Source of the DNA: Holacanthus passer
Lineage: Eukaryota > Chordata > Actinopteri > Pomacanthidae
DNA length: 64,000 nt
Direction: 5' to 3'
Assembly: GCA_025331565.1 (NCBI GenBank)
Contig: JAFREQ010000008.1
Coordinates: 992,001 to 1,056,000, forward strand
A program made the translations under genes and the position numbers. Each line of letters begins with the position of its first letter. Position 1 is the first letter of the stretch. Shown here piece after piece: positions 24,890 through 35,700 of this stretch. A model generated the notes under the pieces. The model saw only the letters and a list, made by a program, of their open reading frames with translations, ran no database searches and was not told the origin of the DNA.

Positions 24890-27800
24890 TTACTGCAAAA
24901 AAGAGGAATATGTTTTAATTCACTTCTCACAACCAAGAGTAATTAACCAATTCAAGATCTGGCTTGGGGGGGAAGGGGAAACAAGACCAATTAGCCATAG
25001 CTCACATTTAGTGAGCTGCTACAGTACTGCCATACCTGAAAAATCACTGATTGTAATCATTATATTCAAAAGTAGAGTTGTATGTACTGCATAGTTTCCT
25101 TCTGAGAAACTGCTCAAGTCACATCTGACAAAGCTGAAAATAGATAAAATCTCTACTGATTCTAGTGAATCTTTCAGTCTTCTCAAGCTAAGGTAATGTT
25201 TGCCAACATTTGAAGTCCACAGACTCACTGGACAAGCTGCTGTTCAGTTCTGCATGTCCAAAGATCCTGATTAAAGTGATTCAATGTATTGATGTGATCT
25301 AATTATAAGTACAACAGGGGGACTCTGACAATTATCTTGTATCTACTAGCATTAGCCGTTGGTCAGTACTCGCCTGATATCCAACAACAGTGTACCCGAC
25401 CGGATTACGACATACACAGTCAGCCAAAGCTGTTTTTTATTGACTGCAGACTCCTCACTCTGTTGGTCTTTTTGCACACCAGAAAACTAACGAGTATGGT
25501 TCTCTCCAACAAACCCTCTTTGGCGGAGAGTACAGTACATCAGTTTGCGGTAAATGTTTATCAAGCAACAACCAACAGTTTTCTTTTGAAACTCTGGGCA
25601 TGTAGTGTAAAGAGGTTCTTTACCAGCTCGGGAGGGCCTAAGGAAAGACTACTGAGTTGCATGACGGGAAGCGTAGTGACCCAGAGTCAAGGTCTCTGAC
25701 TGTGTTGCTTCAATTGACTTTTTAAAACCCGTCTCTTGTGAACTTTACGGAAGTTGAAAACCAACTGACTGGAGTACCCTTTAAAAATTATACGTCATTG
25801 TTTTTACAAAGCCATCCAACAAAAGCTCAGTCACTTCTTTATATTGTGATGGGTAAAACTGCTGAGATTTAAAAATCTTTGTATTTCAGTACATCAGTAC
25901 TTACACATTTCTCAACCATCAGACCATCTTTGAAGAAAATCATGAATGGAGTGACACCGTCCTCACGATAGTCCAGAAGTCCCACCATGCCGTCTGGGTT
26001 CATGCTCTCTCCTGTGAAAAACTGCAGGGAGACAAAGACGGCATGTCAGAAGACCATAAACTATTACATGCAGTCAAGACATTGGGGGCTGTCAATGGCT
26101 GCACAACTCTGTCTTCGCAATAAGTTCAAGATAAGATACTCCTTTATTAGTCCCACAATGGGGAAATGTACAAGTTTGTGATGACACTATGTAAATGAGC
26201 AAAAACGTCAGGTGTATTGTGTGCTTTTTAATTCTGTTTTGTTTTTCGTAGACTCAACTCTGTATAGCTACCTGGTAGTTCTTGATATTTGAAATGATCT
26301 TCTTAATTGCTGGTTGTACTTCGACCATGAACTTTTCCACTCTCTCTGGATGGTTGGCTTCCAGGTGGGCCTTAACGCTGGAGATGCAAACAGAGTGATG
26401 TTTAATATGTGATCTCTGTGTTAGATTCAACATACCACAGTTTTATTGTTGCTGATGCACCAATCCAACTTTCTCTCCTGGTGCCCAAATTTGGGGGACT
26501 TGTCGATACCAAGTACTGAGCCAATGCCTGTGATCAATTTCCCCCCCATATATAAAATCTGAATTTCATTGAACCTTCAGCACTGATACTCACGTCTTCA
26601 CGTAGTCTTTCACGTAGGCCATGTACCCCTTCTTGTCGAAGGACGTCTCCTGAAGGTTGTGGTTGAGGATGATGTCGATACCGGAGACACTGGAGTCCTC
26701 AGTGCCCTCTGCCTGTTCTTCAGCAGAGGCGTTGGCTCCAAATAAAGAGTCATTAAGCTCCTCTGTCCTGGTGACCCTCTAGAGACATTAAGCAGGGCAG
26801 CAGAGAGCATAGAAATGAGAGGGGAGAAGATGGTGGATCACAGTGAGAATAGGATAGATAGTATGGTGGCTGATGGGCAAGTGAAGTCACTTTGCTACAC
26901 ATTTGGCTCAAGAGTGCAGGAATGAACCTCAAATCATCTGTTAAAACAACATCTGTTAAACTAAATTCAAATCAACATTGACACTAAATCTGTAATCCCA
27001 ATGTGAGTAAACATTTGGAGCCTGCCATCATTCCCAAATTGATCAATTTCTCTCTCTCTCTCTTTTTTTTTTTTTTTTAAAAAGGGACTCGCTCAAAATT
27101 AAATCTCTTTGTGTTCAACTGCAGGGCAGCAAACTAGTAATGGCTCCTAAAAGCTGACTTTTGCCTGAAAATGAAAGTGATTAGTGCGCTGTGCCCGGGC
27201 CTCTTCCCATGACATATGCTACATTTTTCTATATGAGCTCTGTTCAAGTGGCACATAAAAGCCTGTCAGACCTATTATACGAAGCAGTGCTAAAAACAAG
27301 AAAAACACAGTTGCATCTATCAGAATTGAAGATGCATTTAGGTTAACAGTAAAGACTCTATATGAACTCCAGAACAGAACACTGACACCAGTCAGTCCTT
27401 CCTCCTGTCCTGTCCTCCCCCCTCAGCTGATGCTGCAATTCACTGTCAGACTAACCATGATGCTGTGATTGTATAGAACATACCAGCTGTGGATGGAAAC
27501 TGCAGACAAAGTAGAGGAAAATAATACTTTCTACACACCGTTCTGATAAATTACTCTTACTGGCCTCTTACTCACGATGGTTTTATTGCACAGAAAATGT
27601 GCTATGCCTACTCGCAGATTACTTGAATATGGTGCAGTCTGTCATCTAAAATGAACGATATGACAATATTTGTACAGACTTTGTTTTCATTTGGGTTCTT
27701 AGTTGAAGAAAAAAATCTAAGTCTACCCACTAGTTGCTAATGTTATTACATGTAAAATGATCATTTTTACAGGCATTACAACTAGCACTGTTGTTTTTAC

Positions 27801-28903
27801 TTTTTATTTTTACTATTTTTCTTCCTCAAACAAAGCCACGATTTGGACTGTTGCTTCCTCTTTGCCATGGCTCCTTGCCACAAGTTACCACAGCATAGAC
27901 ACAGGAGTTTGACGCCACAGTTTTGCATGGCGCAACTGCATGAAAAACTGGTTGTGGCTTTAAGATAATTTCCATTACCATGATTCATTGCTTCGTGTGT
28001 TGAACATGCATACACTACGTCATCCTGTAGTGATACTGGAGTATTAGAGAGACATGTGGGAACAAACAGGGTGAACTGGTGAAATGTCCCTCTCATTAAG
28101 TCCAATCATGTGGAAAGAAAAACCTCCTGACCACATATGTACAGATCCCATATAGGTGTGTGTGCCACTAACTCACCTTTCCTTCCACCTCATAGAAGAC
28201 TGCGTTTTCAGTCACTTTGAATGTGTCCGGAGAACATCTCGTCATCTGCGAGAAGAAAAAACATTAGCAATCACAACACAAAGCAAACATCCGGCCTAAC
28301 TTGTGATTGCGCCATAAAAAACTACCAGCTACAGACACACTAATCGGCCAGCTTAGTTACCCTCGTAGAAATGATTTAAAGTTACCATCTGGATCTGGAA
28401 CTCGTTTTGGTGATGAATTAAATTCGATTTATTGTGTGCCACATTTCCAGAGGTGGCGATGCTAATGCTAACGCCAGTCGGGCATCTCCCCATAAATAAA
28501 ACTGCAGCTAGCGGCTAAAGTTACAAGATGCCGAAAGGCCACGTAAACCACGTTTCATTATGATGACTAACGTTACATTTATATCATCAACTACCCGCAC
28601 CTATTGTATAACCCTGCTAAGTGCTTACCGTTGTTCGGCACACTGGAGCCTCACTTTTAACCTACTTAACGACATTTAAACCACAAATAAAAAGGTATCA
28701 TGTGCTAGCCAGCAGGGTGGCTAACAACCGTTTCTTTAGCATCTGGCTAACGCTTAGCACAACACGAGTTAGCTAAGGCAGCTATCATAACTAACATAAA
28801 ACAGGCGAAATGACCGCCGCTACCGTTAATGCCGCCTCATGAACATTAAAAAGGACAGAAATGATGATGACTTACTGGTGATGATGCACTTGTAGATGAT
28901 CAT
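24890..28903 (-). CDS. tpt1: Translationally controlled tumour protein (TCTP, fortilin)
   Basis: Six exons on the minus strand: 28876-28903, 28177-28245, 26594-26778, 26272-26377, 25905-26021 and a last exon starting 24892 with the TAA stop (24890-24892). About 168 residues, against 172 in human. It starts MIIYKCIIT; exon 3 has the TCTP signature region GANASAEE and LNHNLQETSF, exon 4 NHPERVEKFM, exon 5 MNPDGMVGLLDYREDGVTPF and ends in EKC. TCTP is an abundant cytosolic protein tied to translation, growth and survival. Exons 1 plus 2 total 97 bases, one more than a multiple of three, while exon 3 needs phase 0. DEMFS in exon 2 is followed in the next frame by DTFKVTENAVFYEVEGK. So there is an extra G at 28227-28228: a sequence error, a real indel, or use of another start. 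The exon 2 ATG at 28244 opens the downstream frame. Confidence 0.93.
24893..25904 (-). other. tpt1: Last tpt1 intron
   Basis: Donor GTAAGTAC after the final Cys codon, acceptor TTTTTTGCAG directly before TAA. It contains a 120-codon plus-strand open frame (25337-25699) and a ZNF143-type motif (25659-25677), listed separately. No snoRNA was identified, although human TPT1 introns host one. Confidence 0.8.
25659..25677 (-). promoter_or_regulatory. ZNF143/Staf-like site
   Basis: On the minus strand it reads ACTACGCTTCCCGTCATGC, close to the Staf/ZNF143 consensus ACTACAATTCCCATAATGC. Such sites sit in promoters of snRNA and many mRNA genes. No transcript start is evident here. Confidence 0.4.
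26105..26180. repeat. Fragment of a fish interspersed repeat
   Basis: It holds AGATACTCCTTTATTAGTCC, then CACAATGGGGAAAT, a phrase found in many fish retroelement tails. Lies in a tpt1 intron. Confidence 0.5.
26450..26560. repeat. Fragment of a 'GATGCACCAATCC' repeat
   Basis: It begins GATGCACCAATCCAACTTTC, continues TCTCCTGGTGCCCA and has GATACCAAGTACTGAGCCAA. A related start (TGATGCACCAATCAAATG) occurs at 43409. It fills most of tpt1 intron 3. Confidence 0.4.
26779..28176 (-). other. tpt1: tpt1 intron 2
   Basis: Donor GTGAGTTA, acceptor ATGTCTCTAG. It contains a (TC)n/poly-T tract at about 27049-27078. No conserved RNA was recognised. Confidence 0.8.
27049..27078. repeat. (TC)n plus poly-T tract
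   Basis: Alternating TC for about 14 bases followed by 16 T residues; on the tpt1 transcript strand this is poly-A and GA. Confidence 0.9.
28246..28875 (-). other. tpt1: tpt1 intron 1
   Basis: Donor GTAAGTCA, acceptor TTCTTCTCGCAG. It contains several GCTAGC/GCTAAC words, as often seen near fish promoters. No further exon was recognised. Confidence 0.8.
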
Positions 28904-28979
28904 TTTGCTGTTTTGATGTTAAAACTTCCAGAGACAGAGAGCAGGTCTACCGCCCTGAACCCAACCGGCGAGGAAAAAG
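28904..28979 (-). promoter_or_regulatory. tpt1: tpt1 5' leader with terminal oligopyrimidine start
   Basis: Read on the minus strand, CTTTTTCCTCGCCGG begins at 28979. It closely resembles the 5'TOP start of human TPT1 mRNA (CTTTTTCCGCC). TOP tracts make translation dependent on mTORC1/LARP1. The leader to the ATG would be about 76 bases. Confidence 0.7.
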
Positions 28980-29016
28980 AGCGACGCAGCGGCGAGGCGC
29001 CGCCTTTACGTCCTGC

Positions 29017-29024
29017 TGACGTCA
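29017..29024. promoter_or_regulatory. tpt1: CRE (TGACGTCA) in the tpt1 promoter
   Basis: A perfect palindromic CRE lies about 40 bases upstream of the inferred TOP start. CRE-dependent activation is known for mammalian TPT1. Confidence 0.65.
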
Positions 29025-29082
29025 CCACGGTCCGGCTCCAAGCTCTACTGCCACTTTGACATGGTGACCGAGTGCGGTACTA

Positions 29083-29118
29083 CATCTATCTATCTCTCTA
29101 TCTATCTATCTATCTATC

Positions 29119-29192
<74 letters not shown>

Positions 29193-29204
29193 CACATCTA
29201 TCTA
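29083..29204. repeat. Compound microsatellite (ATCT)n-(CA)n-(TA)n
   Basis: About 35 bases of ATCT/CTAT units, then about 36 bases of CA and about 26 bases of TA, ending with a short ATCT piece. It starts roughly 60 bases upstream of the tpt1 CRE. Confidence 0.95.
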
Positions 29205-30160
29205 AGCATAAAATAGACATACTCAAGTAAAGTGCAGCTACCTCAAAACTCTCTGCCTGGTACATTGCAAATTACACTTGAATATCACTATCACGGGTGT
29301 GTGTTTATCCATAAAGTCATAATACAGACTGCAGCACACCTGGTCTCCACTCTCAGCCTATAAATTCCATTGGCACAGAATGTAAACTCTTAAAAATCCT
29401 TCAAATGAAACAATTTAAAAAGAAAGTCACTCTGTGGTTGAGCTGCTCACAGCACCTCCCCATACAAGGACTACAGCTTGTGACATTTAGAGTAGGCATT
29501 TAGACTGTACAATCAGTATCAACAGTGGGCATGCAGGTTTGGTAAGAAGACAGCCTGTGTGTAGATGTTTCTATAATAATCTGTAAAGTATTAAGCAAGG
29601 ATAAATATGAAACATTTAATAGAAACCTTTCAAACATCCTTTACTTGTAAAGCAACTTTATTTCTCCTTTATCAGCATATTATTTCAGTACAACAATCAC
29701 CATTTCAACTTTGTGATCATCTCAAACTATAATGGATTGCTTTTGAAAAATCCAAACCAGAAGTAGCATCATCGTGTAGCCACCTTCCGTCCACGAGACA
29801 ACACAGTGAGATGACTCAAATTTATGTGGGCAAGTATGAAGTCCAATTATCTGCACATTGTGAAATCCACTTAAATAAAGAAAAATCATTGGGGGAGCCC
29901 TACAGTAAAAAGTACAGAGGCAGCATTTGGAGAGAAGGCAGGGAAAAAGGTCATCAACCAACAGGTGTATTCAAATAATAACCTCACCTTTCAGTTATAG
30001 TTAAGACTTTTTCAAAAGAGGGGAAAAAATACCCGAGTGGAGCTTATGAAGAGGATGAGCACATTTAAATTGACAACATGCAAGACAAAATAACAAATAT
30101 AGACATTAAAAAAGTTGTCCATGTACAATTATACACACAAAATAAACAAATGATTTAGAA
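29205..30160. other. Intergenic space between the ranbp2 3' end and the tpt1 promoter
   Basis: No exon was recognised. A second AATAAA (minus strand) at 29657-29662 could serve as a distal ranbp2 poly(A) signal, in which case part of this is ranbp2 3'UTR. Confidence 0.5.
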
Positions 30161-30166
30161 TTTATT
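30161..30166 (-). promoter_or_regulatory. ranbp2: Candidate poly(A) signal of ranbp2
   Basis: AATAAA on the minus strand, 330 bases beyond the ranbp2 stop codon. A later one lies at 29657-29662. Confidence 0.5.
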
Positions 30167-30495
30167 GACAGACGATGATAAAGATGCAAGTGCAACAGAG
30201 CAAAAGCAGGCTATGCTGTGTTTGCCTCCTCCCACATACTACACCATGTTTCCCATTTGTGTCTATGTCATAGGATAGCAAAATAATTTCTAATTCCAGG
30301 CTACTGGAGCCAAGTTTCTACAATGAAGGCTCTTGAACAGTAGTCCTGTGATCAGTGTTTAATTCTCAGATACCTATTGACTAAGGATTCCGTTTTAGCA
30401 GGAGGGCGTGCTCTGCACAAGGGACACATCATTATCCAAAGTCTTGAAACTTAACCTAAATCGAGCTGTCAATCTTGATCTTAACATTTAAAAAG

Positions 30496-32708
30496 CTACA
30501 ACTGTCCACAGTCTGTGATGACGAGCTTCTTTGTGGGCGTGCCTCCCTTTGTGCCCAGCTCTCCCATCTGTTGCACCACATCCATGCCGTCCTGAACCCA
30601 GCCAAAAGCCACGTGTTTGAAGTCCAGGTGCTCGGCTTTCTTCAGGGTGATGAAGAACTGTGAGTTGTTGGTGTCGCGCCCACGGTTGGCCATCGACAGA
30701 ATGCCTGGGCCTGTGTGCCGGACATCAAAGTTTTCATCTTCAAACTTGCTGCCGTAGATAGACTTGCCTCCTGTGCCATCACTGTTGGTGATGTCCCCAC
30801 CCTGAAAGACCAATGGGCAACTTGTTAGTAATGTTACGTGTTAAAATACATTCTTTACTATGTGAGACACAATAATGATTTGTCCATTTGGTAAAATTCT
30901 AAAAAATATTGCACGATGATGAATCAGCTGGAAACTCCAGACTTTGACCCTCATCCTGTCAGTTGTGATAAGAAATGAAATGAAATGTTCAATCTGTAAT
31001 GATCTAATGCAAAATTTTCAGTGTGCAAGTACAACAGGCAGTCATGCTGTTTGCTGACTTTGTAAAATGCAACTGATCAGCTGTAAAGCTTGTCACTGAA
31101 GTGAAGCAGTGGAGAGGCAGCAAATGCATGGAACAATATCTTGTCTTGGCTGCGTGGACACAGTCTAAATCAATTTAAAGGAATTCAAGTATTACAACTT
31201 TGTTTCAACTTGATTTTCAGAAAAACTGAGTACTGAAGTCTTGTGCAGTCAACTAAACCACCTCTGAACCACAGCAGAGTCTGGCACCTCTTCCTCTGTT
31301 GTCCAGTGTGATCAGCACTTTGGCTCAGTGCTGTCAGCTGCCATGTAGCAGACACAATCCACAGCCTGTTTTTATTACTGAACCAAGATTGGGACACACA
31401 CTTTTTATCATGTGAGATCCAAGCATATGACATGTAATATTTGAGCGTCGGGCCACACTCACGAATCACATTAATTTTAAATACAGCTAAAAGGAAACTA
31501 AAATATCTGAATTTGTTTTATTAACTGTAGATTAAGCATTATATACACAAACATGTGAGTTCGAGATTACACATCTAGAGTGAACACTGGTGAAACATCA
31601 CTCAGTGGAGTGTTGTCACACACAGTCATCAAAAAATGTAGCTTTGCAAAAGTGTAGTCATCTAATCCTGATGATCTCCTCACCTGACACATGAAGGATG
31701 GTATGACCCTGTGGAAGACAGAGTCCTGAAGCCCGAAGCCTTTCTCACCAGTACAGAGAGCCCTGAAGTTTTCTGCGGTCTTGGGGACGATATGGGAGAA
31801 AAGCTCTATGGTGATAGTGCCCAGTGTTTGGCCGTCGGCTGCCACTTTGAGGAACACCCGCGGGTTAGTGTCTCTGGAGTGCTCTTGAACTCTGGACATC
31901 TGTGGTGAGGAGATACATGAGGAGTCGGCATCAGTTTGGCCAATGCGGCTCTGACACCCACAGAAGGTCTTCTTGAAGGATTCGGCTATCTCAGGGGTTT
32001 TGAACTTGGCCGCCAACTGCTCCACTACGCCGCTGCCATCTGGAAAAACAGAGGGAGACCATCAGCAAGAGGACGGCTAGAAAGCATCACTACAAATGTT
32101 AGCCCAAATAAGGCAGAACAGACAAACCCAGTGCACAAACTGACTATATGTGTACCTGAGTAGTCTGTGGCCGTCCAGATCAGTGCGTTGGCGGAGGCAT
32201 TCATGGGTTTGAGTTCCATCACCTGTGTGATTGTGTGGTTGGCACAAACCCTCAGCACCTGCTCTCTTCTCATCAGAATACGGTAGAAATGTTTGGTCGG
32301 GTGGAAGAGGATCTTGATGTCACCGATGCCTCGCTCCTTCCACTGGCTGGCATCTCGGTCCCATCGGTACAGCTTGGTGCGTTCCTTGAACAGGATTTCC
32401 TCATCCTCCTCTCCAGACTTGGTCTCCACCTGAGAGACACACAACGAGACCAGGATGAGGTGGGGTTCTGCACCTTCAATCACCAAACTTTACTTTAAAG
32501 TCTAAAAAAAACCCCAAACACCAAAATATCAGATTTCAGTTTTTTGAAGGTACCTCTGGTAGTGACACTATTGGCTCAAAGTGAATGTCCACATTATTAG
32601 GAGCCTCCTCTTCTTCACTGCCCTCCTCATCAGCGTTGTTTTTTGGAGCTGAGGTCACTGCTGACCCAAATACTGTCGCTCCAGCATTTGCCCAAGTGAA
32701 GTTGGAGT
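30496..32708 (-). other. ranbp2: ranbp2 exons 26-29: RanBD4 and cyclophilin domain
   Basis: RanBD4 (IHFEPIVSLPEV; KLYRWDRDASQWKERGIGDI; LMRREQVLRVCANH) is followed by a cyclophilin domain from NPRVFLKVAADG to DCGQL at the end. Cyclophilin A active-site equivalents are present: Arg, Phe and Gln in FHRVIPSFMCQGGD, Phe in NNSQFFITL and His in DFKHVAFG; the Trp position is His, as in human RANBP2. The linker between the two domains (IGQTDADSSCISSPQMSRV) is about seven residues longer than human. Confidence 0.92.
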
Positions 32709-35700
32709 CTTCATAAGAGAGGAAAAAAAAACGTGAAATATAATTTTGTTGTTGTTGTTGTTGTTGACAGTTAGTTGTCAAAAAGGCCATTTTAAGAAAA
32801 TGTCAATGTCGAAGCCAACCTTTATTTCCAAATGCAAATCCTTCAGTGTTTTTGGCCAAGTCAGCAAAAGAGAAGCCTCCCAGTGTGTTGAAGCCAAAGC
32901 CGGTCGAGTCTGTGGAGGAACAAAGTCATCATTAAATACTGAATTAAATGTAGTTTTCTTTTATTCCTCTCAAACGTAACATCCCATTGCTGACCCCACA
33001 AAAAGTCGACTCTTACAGGTCTTACATCTGCAGCAATGAACAGAAGTGATGTATACCTTGACCGGCTGTTGGAGCAGCAGAAGCCGCAGTCCCTGTGTTG
33101 GACTCCGGCTCTGGGCTCTTCTTAGTCGACAGGTCAATGGGAGAGCTGCTGCTAGTAGCTTCACTCTGAGTCCCTGTTGGCGGGTCTGAGGTCTGCTCCT
33201 GCGGTGTAGACGTGCTGCCTGCAGCTTCCATGCTGCTGACTGACCGGCCCGGCATCGGCTCTGCTGGGGCTACAGCAGCGCTGCTGGAAGCCTGTTCAGC
33301 TTGGTTTAATTGAGCCTCCTGAAACAAGTTAGGAATTAAACTAGAATACTGATGCTCTCTTTATGCAACAAAAATCTGGTTAAGCTAACTCAAAGTTAAA
33401 CCAAATATTCTCACTGCTTTAGCTAAAAGCGGTTCAATAAAATAAATGACATGATATGATAATGTGCTCCAAGGTGTCCCAACAGCAGCAATAACTTTTC
33501 ATTTCTGCAAAGTCCATTATGTTCTTATTTATTGAAATTTTATAATCTCTTACTTGTCCATCACTATAAATGGATGCGGTTGACCTGCATGAATACTGTG
33601 CAAACTTATTTGATTTGAATTATTATCTGTAGAAATTCAGAGCCCTTTCTAAGTGTTGTATCTGTTACCAGGTCTTGCTGTGCCCTCCGGACTTCCGTCT
33701 CAAAGTCTTCAGGCTTGTCGTGGTCTGTGTCGCTGTCTGTGGTGCTCAGGCCGCAGAAGAAGGTAGGCGGAAGCTGAAGGCTTTTGGCCTTCTCCTCCTC
33801 CTCTGGCGTAGGCTTCTTCTCCCACACCACCTGGCAGTCTGGCTCTGAATGCAGTACAGACAAGTTTAGGGCTAGAAAATGACTGGCACGTGAGGTGAGC
33901 ATTACTTTTGACCACATACCTTTTTCACCAAATGACAGAATTGATCATTTATCTATCACAGCCATGAAAATGTATCACACTAACATTGTGCTTGGTAGAA
34001 ATACAAAAGTAAGGGTGAGTAATTTGACATAATAGTATGGGTGTGTGAGCGGATATGACAAACATACCATCACCACACGCAGCAGCCCTCTCAGGAGGAT
34101 CAGGGTAGAGTTTTCCATTCAGTGCTCTTACTGCTGACTCATAATCCTCATCTGAAAATTCAAAACCAATTTAACACATATTTCTCTTAAATTACTTTTT
34201 TTTTTGAGCTGTCAGAAAGATGTTGATTCTTCAGTTCCCACTTCACTCCCACAGACCTTGGACACAGTAATTTGTTTGTCTGCTTCTGTGATTGAAGTAT
34301 TCAGATTTGAAGTCCCATGACAGCCAACTTTACAGACATTAACACATTTTTGTTGTCATGTGAGAGACAACAGCAACAAAAACTTGAAGAAGCAAAAAGC
34401 TATGAGAGAATATAATCTTGAATCTTGACTTGGTTGTTTTTTGTCATCATTTCTTCTGTTGAAACCTCTACTTTATACTTATCATCATATATTGAAAAAA
34501 TTTCAGGATGGTTATGTGGAATGTACACACAACAACATTGCAGGCAGCTGGTAATGTGTGCTTGCTTTAATAAAACATTGCAGTGATAAAAGCCCTGCAA
34601 AGGTTTTTCAACTCTCTGAGGGAATGTATGTGTGGTCATATTTTGGTTTCATAAATTCAGTTGACGGTAAATTAAGGATGACAAAATCTGTTGGACATGC
34701 AAAAAGAAAAATTGCTAAATGAAGCAAAAAATGAAATTTTGAGTCATCCCAGTTAGCATGTTCACATGAAGAAAACAAACATTTATACTCTTTTTTTCTT
34801 GTCTTTTGGTCTTACCGTCAGTTTGATCGTCGCTGGTGTAGCCTGGTTCACTCTGGTAGCAGAAGAAGGTGAGAGGCAGCAGGAGTTTCCTGGCTAAAGC
34901 TGCCTGTTCAGCAGTGGGTTCCCTGACATACACAACCTCCACCTCAGAGTCCTCCTCCGACCAAGAACTGCCTCCTTCTGCCTGAGGCGGCCCTATAACA
35001 GACACGATAGAAGAACCGTACAGTCAGGCTTGAAATGAACTGTTTAGAAGAAAAGCAGACATTAAGCTGCTTTATTCCCTTTATAAACACAGGTGTTAGT
35101 TCCACACACACAACACAGTCATGCACAGCAAAAATGAATAGCATGCATTTGATTTACAAATGTTCAAGACAAGTCGTATTAAGAGAATATTTCTGAGTGC
35201 ATACGTTTGTGTTTTTCCATATTATTTGACAGTCTACCACTTATGGTGAGTTCACGTCAAACATGAAGCAAATATTTTACGTGGTGAGATTACATACAAA
35301 GTCAATGCAAAGACGTGAACAGACGTAACATTTGCTAATTCAGATAAGTTCAGAGCTAAAAATTTGCACACATCACACAGCTTTGCAGAGTTTGGGGAGG
35401 AGCAGCAGTGATGACTGCTGACTGGAGGGAAAATGTACTTTACATCATGAATATACAGAGAGGAGGGGTGAAGAAGAAGAGTCCAGTCAGATGCTGAAAT
35501 GAACAGTCACTGTCAATGCTTGCCGTTGCTTGCTGGCTTACAGCTAATGTACAGGTATTGTGGCTGTTTGGGGCAAATAAACATAAATGATTCTATGGTC
35601 AAATTTGCTTCATGTTTGGTGTGAACACACCATCACTGTTGGACAGATGGTACACTAGCATTGAATAGCATAATACCTGAGCTTTAGCTCTAATTAGCCA

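Noticed and set aside
28177..28245. tpt1 as a pseudogene because of the frame break
   Set aside because: Introns, splice sites, promoter signals and four further coding exons are intact and conserved, so a sequence error or a minor allele is more likely.
24893..28875. snoRNA in a tpt1 intron
   Set aside because: Human TPT1 hosts a box H/ACA snoRNA, so I looked, but could not recognise one. A covariance-model search would decide.
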